From the NCBI GenBank assembly GCA_903933995.1, contig CAIZMD010000787.1, positions 1 through 5,057 of the forward strand: 5,057 nucleotides of DNA. The letters run 5' to 3'. The translations under genes were made by a program, and so were the position numbers. Positions 1 through 5,039 of this stretch are shown here, one piece after another. The DNA comes from an uncultured Bacteroidota bacterium (GTDB lineage Bacteria; Bacteroidota; Bacteroidia; Chitinophagales; Chitinophagaceae). The stretch's first letter is position 1, and every line of letters begins with the position of its first letter. Below the pieces are notes generated by a model. The model worked only from the letters and a program-made list of their open reading frames with translations. It had not been told where the DNA came from and did no database searches.

Positions 1-602
1 ATCTGGTGTTTGATGCCAAATGCCACTAATTTTTCCATCAAGTCCTTGCTGGCCAATTGACCAGTGGGCATATGCGGATAATTGACCCATAATAATTTTA
101 CGCGACTCAAATCGGTTTGTTCCAATGCTTCAAAATCAGGCTCCCAATTATTTTCTGCTTTTAGTTCATAAGGTACCGGAGTACCACCAGCTAATTTTAC
201 AGCAGAACTATAGGTTGGATAACCAGGATTGGGAATCAAAGCCTGATCACCTTGATTCAAATAGGTCATACAGATATGCATGATTCCTTCCTTGCTTCCA
301 ATCAGGGGCAAGATTTCCGTATCAGGATTCAAATCAACAGCATACCAAGTAGCATACCAATCTTTGATGGCACCACGCAAAATGGGAGAACCCTTATAGC
401 TCTGATAAGCATGAACGTTGGGCTTGGCCGATTCTTCTTGTAATACCTTGATCACGTCTGGATGCGGCGGCAGGTCTGGGCTTCCAATACCTAAATTGAT
501 AATCTGCTTGCCCTGTTTGTTCAAGTCATCAATTTCACGCAGCTTCTGTGAAAAATAATATTCTCCTATTCCTTCTAGTCTGGTAGATGTACTAATGGCC
601 AT
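1..602 (-). CDS. Class I/II PLP-dependent aminotransferase, N-terminal 200 residues (3' end outside window)
   Basis: Translating the minus strand from ATG at 602 gives an open frame of 200 codons up to the window edge. Seen: a substrate-binding stretch LGIGSPDLPPHP (about residues 37-48), YQSYKG (66-71), GSKEGI (102-107, the turn that binds the PLP phosphate in fold-type I enzymes), NPGYPTY (125-131) and NYPHMPTG (174-181, the counterpart of the usual NPxNPTG). The PLP-binding lysine lies beyond the window. The family includes LL-diaminopimelate aminotransferase-like and aspartate/aromatic aminotransferases, and general pipelines may call it DapL-like. The start lies 2 nt after the pheA stop, with an AAAGGA-like ribosome site inside the end of pheA, so the two are translationally coupled. 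That context makes transamination of phenylpyruvate and/or 4-hydroxyphenylpyruvate (the last step to Phe and Tyr) the likely job. Class assignment is secure; substrate is inference. Confidence 0.93.
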   Translation of the reverse strand, partial: MAISTSTRLEGIGEYYFSQKLREIDDLNKQGKQIINLGIGSPDLPPHPDVIKVLQEESAKPNVHAYQSYKGSPILRGAIKDWYATWYAVDLNPDTEILPLIGSKEGIMHICMTYLNQGDQALIPNPGYPTYSSAVKLAGGTPVPYELKAENNWEPDFEALEQTDLSRVKLLWVNYPHMPTGQLASKDLMEKLVAFGIKHQ

Positions 603-604
603 AA

Positions 605-1486
605 CTATCCTTTTACAATTTTTCCTGATTGATAAATACCAAAAACCTTAACGCTATTGGTCAAACTTTCAATGCCTTCCATCACTTGATCCAATTGAGC
701 GCGTTGTTCAAATTCTAAATCGACATAAAAGCCATATTTAAAATTGCTTCCTGGAATGGGCATGCTTTGCAATTTGCTAAGGTTAATACCTGCATCTGCA
801 ATCACTGTTAGCACTTTGGCCAGGATTCCCTTGCTATGATTGGTTTGAAAATAAATAGAAGACTTATTGGCCATGGGAATATCAATGGCTTCTTTTTCCC
901 TTTGCAATACCAGAAAACGCGTGAAATTATTCTTCATGGTTTGGATACTTGGAGCCAACACGTCTAATTCAAACAATTCTGCTGCCAGTTTACTGGCAAT
1001 GGCTGCTGCGTGTTTGCTTCTGTGCTGGTGAACCATTTTAGCACTCAGTGCGGTATCTTCTGTTTCTACCAGCTTCCAATTAAATTGTTCCAAATATTCC
1101 AAACACTGTAAAATGGCCATGGGATGACTATGCACTTCTTTAATGTCTTCTAACTTGACCCCTGGATTCACCAATAAATTCTGACTGATACTCAAATACA
1201 ATTCGGCAACTACTTTGAGTTTGCTTTTCTGCAACAGATTATAATTGGGCAAAATACTTCCTGCAATAGAATTTTCAATGGCCATAATGGCTCCACTAGA
1301 AGCATTTTTATCAGAAGCAATTCTAATCAGATCTCTAAAAGTGGCACATGGAATTACTTCCACCGCCTTTCCATAGATATTTCTAGCCGCCACTTGGTGA
1401 AAGCTTCCCTCATATCCTTGAATGGCAATTCCCTTGCCACATTCAAATACTGGTTTTTCTACAATGCCCTTTTTCTGTTTGTCCAT
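605..1486 (-). CDS. pheA: Prephenate dehydratase (monofunctional, PDT + ACT domains)
   Basis: This 293-residue cytoplasmic enzyme decarboxylates and dehydrates prephenate to phenylpyruvate, the committed step to phenylalanine. The catalytic PDT domain covers about residues 18-200: GYEGSFH (24-30), the ENSIAG motif (71-76), VHSHP (118-122) and the NFTRF catalytic motif with Thr189 (187-191). An ACT regulatory domain follows (about 208-285). There is no chorismate mutase domain, so mutase activity must come from another protein, in Bacteroidota often a DAHP synthase fusion in the same operon. The Phe-binding ESRP motif of the ACT domain reads QSMP here (240-243), and the GALx position reads KGIL. 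The ATG at 1486 has an AGGA site 2-5 nt upstream (1489-1492). The gene lies directly downstream of a Phe/Tyr leader peptide and attenuator, and its stop is 2 nt before the aminotransferase start. Length and motifs are normal for the family. Confidence 0.97.
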   Translation of the reverse strand: MDKQKKGIVEKPVFECGKGIAIQGYEGSFHQVAARNIYGKAVEVIPCATFRDLIRIASDKNASSGAIMAIENSIAGSILPNYNLLQKSKLKVVAELYLSISQNLLVNPGVKLEDIKEVHSHPMAILQCLEYLEQFNWKLVETEDTALSAKMVHQHRSKHAAAIASKLAAELFELDVLAPSIQTMKNNFTRFLVLQREKEAIDIPMANKSSIYFQTNHSKGILAKVLTVIADAGINLSKLQSMPIPGSNFKYGFYVDLEFEQRAQLDQVMEGIESLTNSVKVFGIYQSGKIVKG

Positions 1487-1516
1487 GTTCCTATTTTTCT
1501 ATCCCGCTATCCGGGC

Positions 1517-1542
1517 AAAAAAAAACCCGGCTATTTGCCGGG
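1517..1542 (-). terminator. Intrinsic terminator (attenuator) in the pheA leader, segments 3:4
   Basis: On the minus strand CCCGGC (1537-1542) and GCCGGG (1526-1531) pair across an AAATA loop and are followed at once by nine U (1517-1525). It lies after the leader-peptide stop and about 30 nt before the pheA start, so it would stop transcription before pheA. It is the default (Phe/Tyr replete) state of the attenuator. Confidence 0.88.
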
Positions 1543-1635
1543 ATATGATGTTCAAGTTTATAATTAAGCTTTAGCAAACACTACCCGGCTACTTGTTTTA
1601 AAGTAGAAATAAAAGAAAAAATAAAATCGGGTGTT
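1526..1635 (-). promoter_or_regulatory. Ribosome-mediated attenuator: alternative pairings 1:2, 2:3, 3:4
   Basis: Four segments can be read off the minus strand. Segment 1 (1628-1635, AACACCCG) lies in leader codons 7-9, just before the aromatic run. Segment 2 (1577-1589) contains GCCGGG in codons 22-24, just after it. Segment 3 (1537-1542, CCCGGC) and segment 4 (1526-1531, GCCGGG) form the terminator. Segment 2 has the same GCCGGG as segment 4 (9-nt identity TAGCCGGGT), so either can pair with segment 3. Segment 1 can pair with segment 2 (CCCG:CGGG, a UAG bulge, then 4 more bp). A ribosome stalled at Phe/Tyr codons would mask 1, freeing 2 to pair with 3 and letting RNA polymerase continue. 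A ribosome reaching the stop would cover 2, and an untranslated leader would form 1:2, both favouring the 3:4 terminator. Pairings were read by eye; no energies were calculated. Confidence 0.8.
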
Positions 1636-1653
1636 GTTCAACAATGTTTGCAT
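1564..1653 (-). CDS. Phe/Tyr leader peptide of the pheA operon (29 aa, attenuation control)
   Basis: This short ORF begins at ATG 1653 and ends at TAA 1564-1566. Residues 9-19 read RFYFFFYFYFK: nine consecutive aromatic residues (six Phe, three Tyr), with one more Phe at 26. Such a run is the hallmark of an attenuation leader peptide, analogous to enterobacterial PheL, and it sits between a Bacteroidota-type promoter and an intrinsic terminator upstream of pheA. The peptide itself probably has no function; its translation senses charged tRNA-Phe and tRNA-Tyr. An in-frame TGA three codons upstream (1660-1662) fixes the ATG as the only start. No Shine-Dalgarno sequence is visible, and the predicted transcription start falls within a few bases of the ATG, so it may be translated from a leaderless mRNA. 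I have not seen it described, but the mechanism is classical. It is too short for ordinary gene callers. Confidence 0.88.
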   Translation of the reverse strand: MQTLLNNTRFYFFFYFYFKTSSRVVFAKA

Positions 1654-1660
1654 GATGGGT

Positions 1661-1691
1661 CAAATATAATCAAACAATTTATTCCTTCCAA
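1661..1691 (-). promoter_or_regulatory. Candidate Bacteroidota-type promoter for the pheA leader transcript
   Basis: On the minus strand TATATTTG (1661-1668) fits the -7 consensus TAnnTTTG perfectly. TTGG (1688-1691) lies exactly 19 nt upstream, at the place of the -33 TTG/TTTG element. The spacing and match are those of the primary sigma factor of Bacteroidota. The transcript would begin at about 1652-1657, practically at the leader-peptide ATG. Confidence 0.65.
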
Positions 1692-1747
1692 CGATTTTGC
1701 CAAATTATTTAGCTAACAAACATTCGCTTTTCTGTTGGGGTTGGTAC

Positions 1748-1782
1748 AAAAAAAAGGGTCCCTCCGTGGAAACGGAGCGACC
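1748..1782 (-). terminator. Intrinsic terminator after the small lipoprotein gene
   Basis: On the minus strand GGTC (1779-1782), one mismatch, CTCCGT (1772-1777), a TTCC loop, ACGGAG (1762-1767), one mismatch and GACC (1757-1760) form a hairpin of 10 bp around an internal mismatch. It is followed by CC and then a run of eight U (1748-1755). The U-tract gives the direction. It closes the transcript of the lipoprotein and of the structured segment between them. Confidence 0.88.
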
Positions 1783-1792
1783 TCTAACGATT

Positions 1793-1871
1793 GCTTGCCA
1801 TATGAAAAATCGGTGTTAAGCTAATTCTGACCGGCAAGCTGAGTCTCACAAAATCCTCAGCACATTAGCTT
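1793..1871 (-). ncRNA. Candidate structured RNA in the 3' UTR of the lipoprotein gene
   Basis: This stretch between the lipoprotein stop and its terminator has several long complementary segments. Stem A is 8 bp (1818-1825 with 1864-1871, AAGCTAAT:ATTAGCTT). Stem B is 6 bp nested inside it (1838-1843 with 1856-1861, GCTGAG:CTCAGC). Stem C is 7 bp (1793-1799 with 1833-1839, GCTTGCC:GGCAAGC), and a 4-bp stem D (1811-1814 with 1830-1833) can continue it. C joins the loop side of A to sequence beyond it, so A+B and C are either alternatives or a pseudoknot (C and B overlap by 2 nt). It does not match tRNA, SRP RNA or another family I can recognise. The minus strand is favoured because the following terminator has its U-tract there. 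It could be a 3'-UTR-derived small RNA, an mRNA stability element, or chance. Confidence 0.4.
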
Positions 1872-1879
1872 CTAATAAA

Positions 1880-2056
1880 TTATTTCTTAGTAGTATCAGC
1901 TTTTGCAGCAGTAGTATCAACTACAGGAGCAACTGAATCAGTTTTAACAGCAGTAGTGTCAACTGTAACTGCAGTAGAATCAGCCTTAACTTCTTTGTTT
2001 TCTCCACCGCAAGCTGCGAATGCACCTAGTGCAAGAACGAATAATACTTTTTTCAT
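1880..2056 (-). CDS. Small lipoprotein with heptad-spaced Asp-Thr-Thr-Ala repeats (58 aa)
   Basis: Start ATG at 2056, stop TAA at 1880-1882. The N-terminus is a type II (lipoprotein) signal peptide: MKK, a hydrophobic stretch to about residue 15 (LFVLALGAFAA) and the lipobox cysteine Cys16. The mature part is only 43 residues, rich in Ala, Thr, Val, Asp and Lys, with no Trp, Tyr, Phe or His. Asp stands at 26, 33, 40, 47 and 54, each followed by Ser/Thr and, in four of five units, Ala at +3: an exact seven-residue period. It should be anchored in an envelope membrane after lipidation. Short proteins of this style (lipobox plus VDTTA/VDSTA repeats) occur in Chitinophagaceae-like genomes, but I know no function; a spacer, surface coat or stress lipoprotein is possible. 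It is a single-gene unit divergent from the sigma factor, with its own terminator. Confidence 0.85.
   Translation of the reverse strand: MKKVLFVLALGAFAACGGENKEVKADSTAVTVDTTAVKTDSVAPVVDTTAAKADTTKK
1883..1981 (-). repeat. Five imperfect 21-bp coding repeats in the lipoprotein gene
   Basis: Units begin at the Asp codons at 1981, 1960, 1939, 1918 and 1897 (minus strand). Each unit encodes D-[ST]-[TV]-A plus three variable residues; the last is incomplete and ends in KK. At DNA level the shared core on the plus strand is agTAGTATC/agTAGTGTC-like, with synonymous drift between units. Confidence 0.7.
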
Positions 2057-2202
2057 TTGTTTGTGTTTTTTGTTTGAGTGAATTTATTATTAATACCAGA
2101 AGGGTATAAAAGGTAACCTCCTAAATGAAAAATATTTAAAAAATAATTTTTAGACCCTTTTTGGGTTACTTTTATCCACTTACTAGTATTAAAAGCAGCA
2201 TC
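2057..2202. promoter_or_regulatory. Divergent intergenic region between lipoprotein and sigma factor genes
   Basis: This AT-rich 146-bp spacer must hold promoters for both directions. On the plus strand TACTTTTA (2167-2174) matches TAnnTTTG at seven of eight positions and would start transcription about 20 nt before the GTG at 2203; no clear TTG lies 19 nt upstream. On the minus strand TACCTTTT also matches seven of eight (2109-2116, inside AGGTTACCTTTT), again without a good -33 box. A short ACCC-TTTTT-GGGT hairpin (2154-2166) lies just upstream of the plus-strand box and might be an operator or chance. These are weak assignments. Confidence 0.3.
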
Positions 2203-2769
2203 GTGAAAGCTGAACAGAACGAACAAGCATTACTGAAAGGACTGGCCAACAACGACTCTAAAGCCATCGAAACCATTTATAAAGACAATTTTAATATGGT
2301 TCAGGCTTTTGTGTTGAATAATAATGGCAGCTATGACGACGCAAGGGATATTTTCCAGGAAGCAATGATTGCACTGTATGAAAAAGCACAAAGCGAATCA
2401 TTTGTCTTAACCTGTCAAATAAAAACCTATGTATATTCCATATGCAGGAGACTGTGGCTTAAAAAACTACAGCAAATGGGAAGATTCTCCAATCAGATTG
2501 ATAATCTGGACGAGACGGTCCCTGTTGAAGAAGATCTTGAGATTCACGAAAAACGCAACGCCGAGTTTGCGATAATGGACCGGGCCATGAAAAGTCTGGG
2601 TGAACCATGCAAGAGTTTGTTAGAGGGTTACTATGTAAAGAAAATGGGCATGCAGGAACTAGCGGAAGAATTTGGTTATACCAATGCCGACAACGCCAAG
2701 AACCAGAAGTACAAATGCCTGATGAGATTGAAGAAATTGTTTTTTTCGCAATATAATATCGGAGAATAA
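2203..2769 (+). CDS. ECF-like RNA polymerase sigma factor (sigma-70 family)
   Basis: The protein is 188 residues from a GTG start at 2203. It directs core RNA polymerase to a specific promoter set, probably for an envelope or stress response. Seen: a sigma region 2 with DARDIFQEA (residues 46-54), the usual core-binding D-x-x-D-[IL]-x-Q-E signature, then the aromatic/basic helix around YVYSICRRLWLKKL (76-89) where -10 recognition lies. After a linker there is a region 4 (about 128-181) with a helix-turn-helix over MGMQELAEEFGYTNADNAKNQK that would contact the -35/-33 element. No extra C-terminal domain is present. The frame is open to a TTG at 2161, but that would add a 14-residue tail with no homology-like character and overlaps the best -7 promoter box. 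The stop is 5 nt before the next gene, a membrane protein with an anti-sigma-like N-terminus, so the two form an operon and probably a sigma/anti-sigma pair. The ECF group is not assignable by eye. Confidence 0.9.
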   Translation: MKAEQNEQALLKGLANNDSKAIETIYKDNFNMVQAFVLNNNGSYDDARDIFQEAMIALYEKAQSESFVLTCQIKTYVYSICRRLWLKKLQQMGRFSNQIDNLDETVPVEEDLEIHEKRNAEFAIMDRAMKSLGEPCKSLLEGYYVKKMGMQELAEEFGYTNADNAKNQKYKCLMRLKKLFFSQYNIGE

Positions 2770-2774
2770 GTACC

Positions 2775-3881
2775 ATGGATGACATTCAATTACTAGCAGC
2801 CATTGAAAGCTACCTTGCCGGGGAGATGAATCCTCAGGAGCAAGCTTTCTTTGAAGCACTGCGCAAGAAAACCCCAGAAATTGACCAGATGGTGGTGGAG
2901 CACAATATGTTCCTGCATCAAATGGACAGTTATGTGGCCTATCAAAACATCAAACATACCCTACACCATGTTCACCAAGAATTGGTGGAAACAGGTGATT
3001 TGTATGAAGGTGGAGAAGTTTCTACCAAAGTACAAGTGGTACAGTTATGGAATAGGTATAAAAGAGTTGCTGCTATTGCGGCTTCTGTTGGTGGGGTAAT
3101 TGCATTAGTAATCAGTGGTTTGGTGGCTTTTTTCTCTCCGGTAAATGGCAACCAATTACAGCAACTGAGTAAGGATATTGAAATTATCAAACGCAACCAA
3201 CAGGTGCAAGGTTCTTTGATCAATGAAGTAAAAACCAAGATTCCAACGGGTGTGAAAATTGTGAGTGGTGGATCTGGGTTCTTAATAGATGCCAAAGGTT
3301 TTATCATTACCAATGCACACGTTTTAAAAGGAACTTCTGCCATTGTGGTTGATAACAAGGGTAGAGAGTATAATGCTTCTATAGTACATATTGATAATCA
3401 AAAAGATCTAGCAATCCTGAAAATAAATGATACCGACTTCAAACCTTTCAAATCATTACCTTATGGTATTGGTAAAAGGAATGCAGATTTGGGAGATGAA
3501 ATTTTCACCTTGGGCTATCCACGTAACGATATTGTATACGGCGTAGGTTACCTAAGTGCCAAAACCGGTTTTAATGGTGATTCTTTGAGTTATCAAATTC
3601 AGATCAGTGCCAACCCTGGTAACTCAGGTGGACCAGTTCTAAACAATAATGGAGAAGTGATTGGGGTTTTAAGTACCCGTCAGGCTCAGGCCGACGGAGT
3701 TGCTTTTGCCGTAAAGTCTAAAAACATCCATGATTTTGTAGAAGAGGCTAAGAAATCTGATACTGCACTAGATAATATCAAAATTCCGGTTCGTGCAAAT
3801 ATGAAGGGAGTTGAACGCAAACAACAGATTAGCCGTGTGGCTGATTGCGTCTTCAACGTTAAGGCTTTTAGCCAAAAATAG
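2775..3881 (+). CDS. Membrane-anchored HtrA-like serine protease with anti-sigma-like N-terminus
   Basis: This 368-residue protein starts at ATG 2775, 5 nt after the sigma factor stop, with GGAGAA (2761-2766) as ribosome site. Residues 1-70 are a helical cytoplasmic segment beginning IESYLAGEMNPQEQAFFEA (10-28), the form seen at the N-terminus of Bacteroidota anti-sigma factors; no zinc-finger Cys/His motif is present. Basic RYKR (94-97) precedes one transmembrane helix (about 98-120), so the rest is periplasmic. A Gln/Lys-rich linker (126-155) leads to a trypsin-fold domain of the HtrA/S1C type: GSGF (166-169), His182 in TNAHV, Asp211 in DLAILKI, and Ser284 in NPGNSGGP, a complete catalytic triad. 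DGVAFAVKS (307-315) is the usual last strand. There is no PDZ domain. The 50-residue tail ends in DCVFNVKAFSQK. It may sense or cut misfolded envelope proteins and hold the sigma factor at the membrane. Protease identity is strong; the anti-sigma role is inference from the N-terminus and the operon. Confidence 0.92.
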   Translation: MDDIQLLAAIESYLAGEMNPQEQAFFEALRKKTPEIDQMVVEHNMFLHQMDSYVAYQNIKHTLHHVHQELVETGDLYEGGEVSTKVQVVQLWNRYKRVAAIAASVGGVIALVISGLVAFFSPVNGNQLQQLSKDIEIIKRNQQVQGSLINEVKTKIPTGVKIVSGGSGFLIDAKGFIITNAHVLKGTSAIVVDNKGREYNASIVHIDNQKDLAILKINDTDFKPFKSLPYGIGKRNADLGDEIFTLGYPRNDIVYGVGYLSAKTGFNGDSLSYQIQISANPGNSGGPVLNNNGEVIGVLSTRQAQADGVAFAVKSKNIHDFVEEAKKSDTALDNIKIPVRANMKGVERKQQISRVADCVFNVKAFSQK

Positions 3882-3902
3882 ACAGTTGGTTTTTTAAATA
3901 TA

Positions 3903-3933
3903 AGAGAGCCCCGCCCCACGTGCGGGGTTTTCT
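3903..3933 (+). terminator. Intrinsic terminator after the sigma/protease operon
   Basis: CCCCGC (3909-3914) pairs with GCGGGG (3922-3927) across a 7-nt loop. The stem can extend through the flanking AGAGAG and TTTTCT with G-U pairs. The U-run is short (TTTTCT), so it may be less efficient than the next hairpin. It begins about 20 nt after the protease stop. Confidence 0.75.
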
Positions 3934-3998
3934 ATTTCTGGGATTGTCTGGTATGGTTATTTGATTATTCCTGTTTTATTGGCTTGAATTATGGACAT

Positions 3999-4025
3999 AA
4001 AAAAAGGGGAAGATCCCCTTTTTTT
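3999..4025. terminator. Bidirectional terminator between convergent genes
   Basis: A perfect 12-bp inverted repeat, AAAAAAAGGGGA and TCCCCTTTTTTT, with a 3-nt AGA loop. Each strand has a GC stem followed by seven U, so it can end both the plus-strand protease transcript (stop 3881) and the minus-strand nucleotidyltransferase transcript (stop 4083). Confidence 0.88.
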
Positions 4026-4082
4026 ACTCTTTTTAAATCTACTTCAAAACTCAAATTCAGTTTTGACTTTTAACTTTTTAAA

Positions 4083-4991
4083 CTATGCCCAAAGATTAGA
4101 TGGATAAGTTCCATCTGCTACCAAGGCATTGATACTCGCTTGTACATGGGGTGCGTCTTCTTTATAAGTAACACCAAACCACTGAGCTGAAGTTGGAACT
4201 ACTTTAACCGTTCCCCTACCCGATTTCATGAATTGTCCAGTTACAATTGGAATAAAGAATTCAGATTTAGGATTCTGTAAGTTCTTTTCATCACTCAAGA
4301 ATTCTTGGAAATAGGTTTCACATACATCTATAAAGCCTGGGGCAAAACAGAGATAGTTCATACTCACCAAAGAGTCTTCGCTTACCTCGTGCAAACCAGT
4401 TGCGTCTTCATAAGTAATCACACCAGACTCATTTCGGAAAATGCTGGTTCTTTCATTGATATCAGTGAGGTTATGATTGGCATCAACTGCGCAAACACCA
4501 CGGCTTACACTACCAAAATCACTCAATGTCTTTTTCAATTCGTAACCTACAATACAATAGGTCTGTTCGTTGCACTGATTTACTAAGAAATCATAGGCTT
4601 TTTCAAATGCATCCGTTCCATAATAGTCATCTGCATTAATAACAGCAAATGGTTCATTTACTTTTCCCTTGCAACAAAGTACGGCATGGGCTGTACCCCA
4701 AGGCTTGGTTCTTTCTGCTGGAACCTGCTTGTCTCCAATAAAAGACCTAAGGTCTTGGTATACGTAATCAGTAGCTATCTTACCCTTTAATTTGGGTTCA
4801 AAAATGGCTTTAAAATTTTCTGCAAAATCTTCCCTGATGATAAATACTACTTTTTCAAAACCAGCTTTAATGGCATCATATATGGAATAGTCCATAATGG
4901 TTTCACCACTTGGTCCAAAAGACTGTGTTTGCTTTTGGCTACCATATCGGCTTGCCATACCCGCTGCTAATATTACCAGTGTTGGTTTCAT
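4083..4991 (-). CDS. Sugar-phosphate nucleotidyltransferase-like protein (NTP_transferase fold)
   Basis: The 302-residue cytoplasmic protein has the GT-A-like fold that transfers a nucleotide from NTP to a sugar 1-phosphate. Seen: the N-terminal nucleotide-binding signature LAAGMASRYGSQKQ (residues 8-21), in which Gly11, Arg15 and Lys20 take the places of the G-x-G-x-R...K loop, then GPSGETIMDYSIYDA (26-40). WGTAHAVL (98-105) and INADDYYG (118-125), the latter with the metal-binding Asp, line the active site. MNYLCF (201-206) and WFGVTYKED (251-259) complete the domain. There is no left-handed beta-helix acetyltransferase domain, unlike GlmU. Similar Bacteroidota proteins often neighbour a small phosphotransferase (sugar kinase), suggesting sugar salvage or cell-wall/polysaccharide precursor supply, but no partner gene lies in the window. 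The start ATG at 4991 has no clear Shine-Dalgarno. It is convergent with the protease and shares the terminator at 3999-4025. The substrate cannot be named from the sequence. Confidence 0.9.
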   Translation of the reverse strand: MKPTLVILAAGMASRYGSQKQTQSFGPSGETIMDYSIYDAIKAGFEKVVFIIREDFAENFKAIFEPKLKGKIATDYVYQDLRSFIGDKQVPAERTKPWGTAHAVLCCKGKVNEPFAVINADDYYGTDAFEKAYDFLVNQCNEQTYCIVGYELKKTLSDFGSVSRGVCAVDANHNLTDINERTSIFRNESGVITYEDATGLHEVSEDSLVSMNYLCFAPGFIDVCETYFQEFLSDEKNLQNPKSEFFIPIVTGQFMKSGRGTVKVVPTSAQWFGVTYKEDAPHVQASINALVADGTYPSNLWA

Positions 4992-5039
4992 AAAATCTTG
5001 TTTATTTACGTTTAAAAATAGAAACTTGATTCAAAGAGA

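Noticed and set aside
252..443. Plus-strand ORF of 63 codons
   Set aside because: It lies antisense inside the clearly coding aminotransferase frame and has no recognisable protein features.
1793..1871. tRNA or SRP RNA gene in the structured segment
   Set aside because: No cloverleaf with a T-loop GGTTC-like motif and no GGAAG/GNAR-type SRP loop can be found on either strand.
2459..2859. Minus-strand ORFs of 108 and 66 codons across the sigma/protease junction
   Set aside because: Both are antisense to two well-supported genes, with Cys/Ser/Trp-rich translations typical of shadow frames.
2851..3358. Plus-strand 82-codon and minus-strand 128-codon ORFs within the protease gene
   Set aside because: They overlap the protease frame, whose catalytic motifs confirm it; no independent start signal or family motif.
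3686..3919. Minus-strand 77-codon ORF
   Set aside because: It is antisense to the protease C-terminus and begins inside the terminator hairpin.
4305..4586. Plus-strand 93-codon ORF
   Set aside because: Antisense to the nucleotidyltransferase, without motifs or ribosome site.
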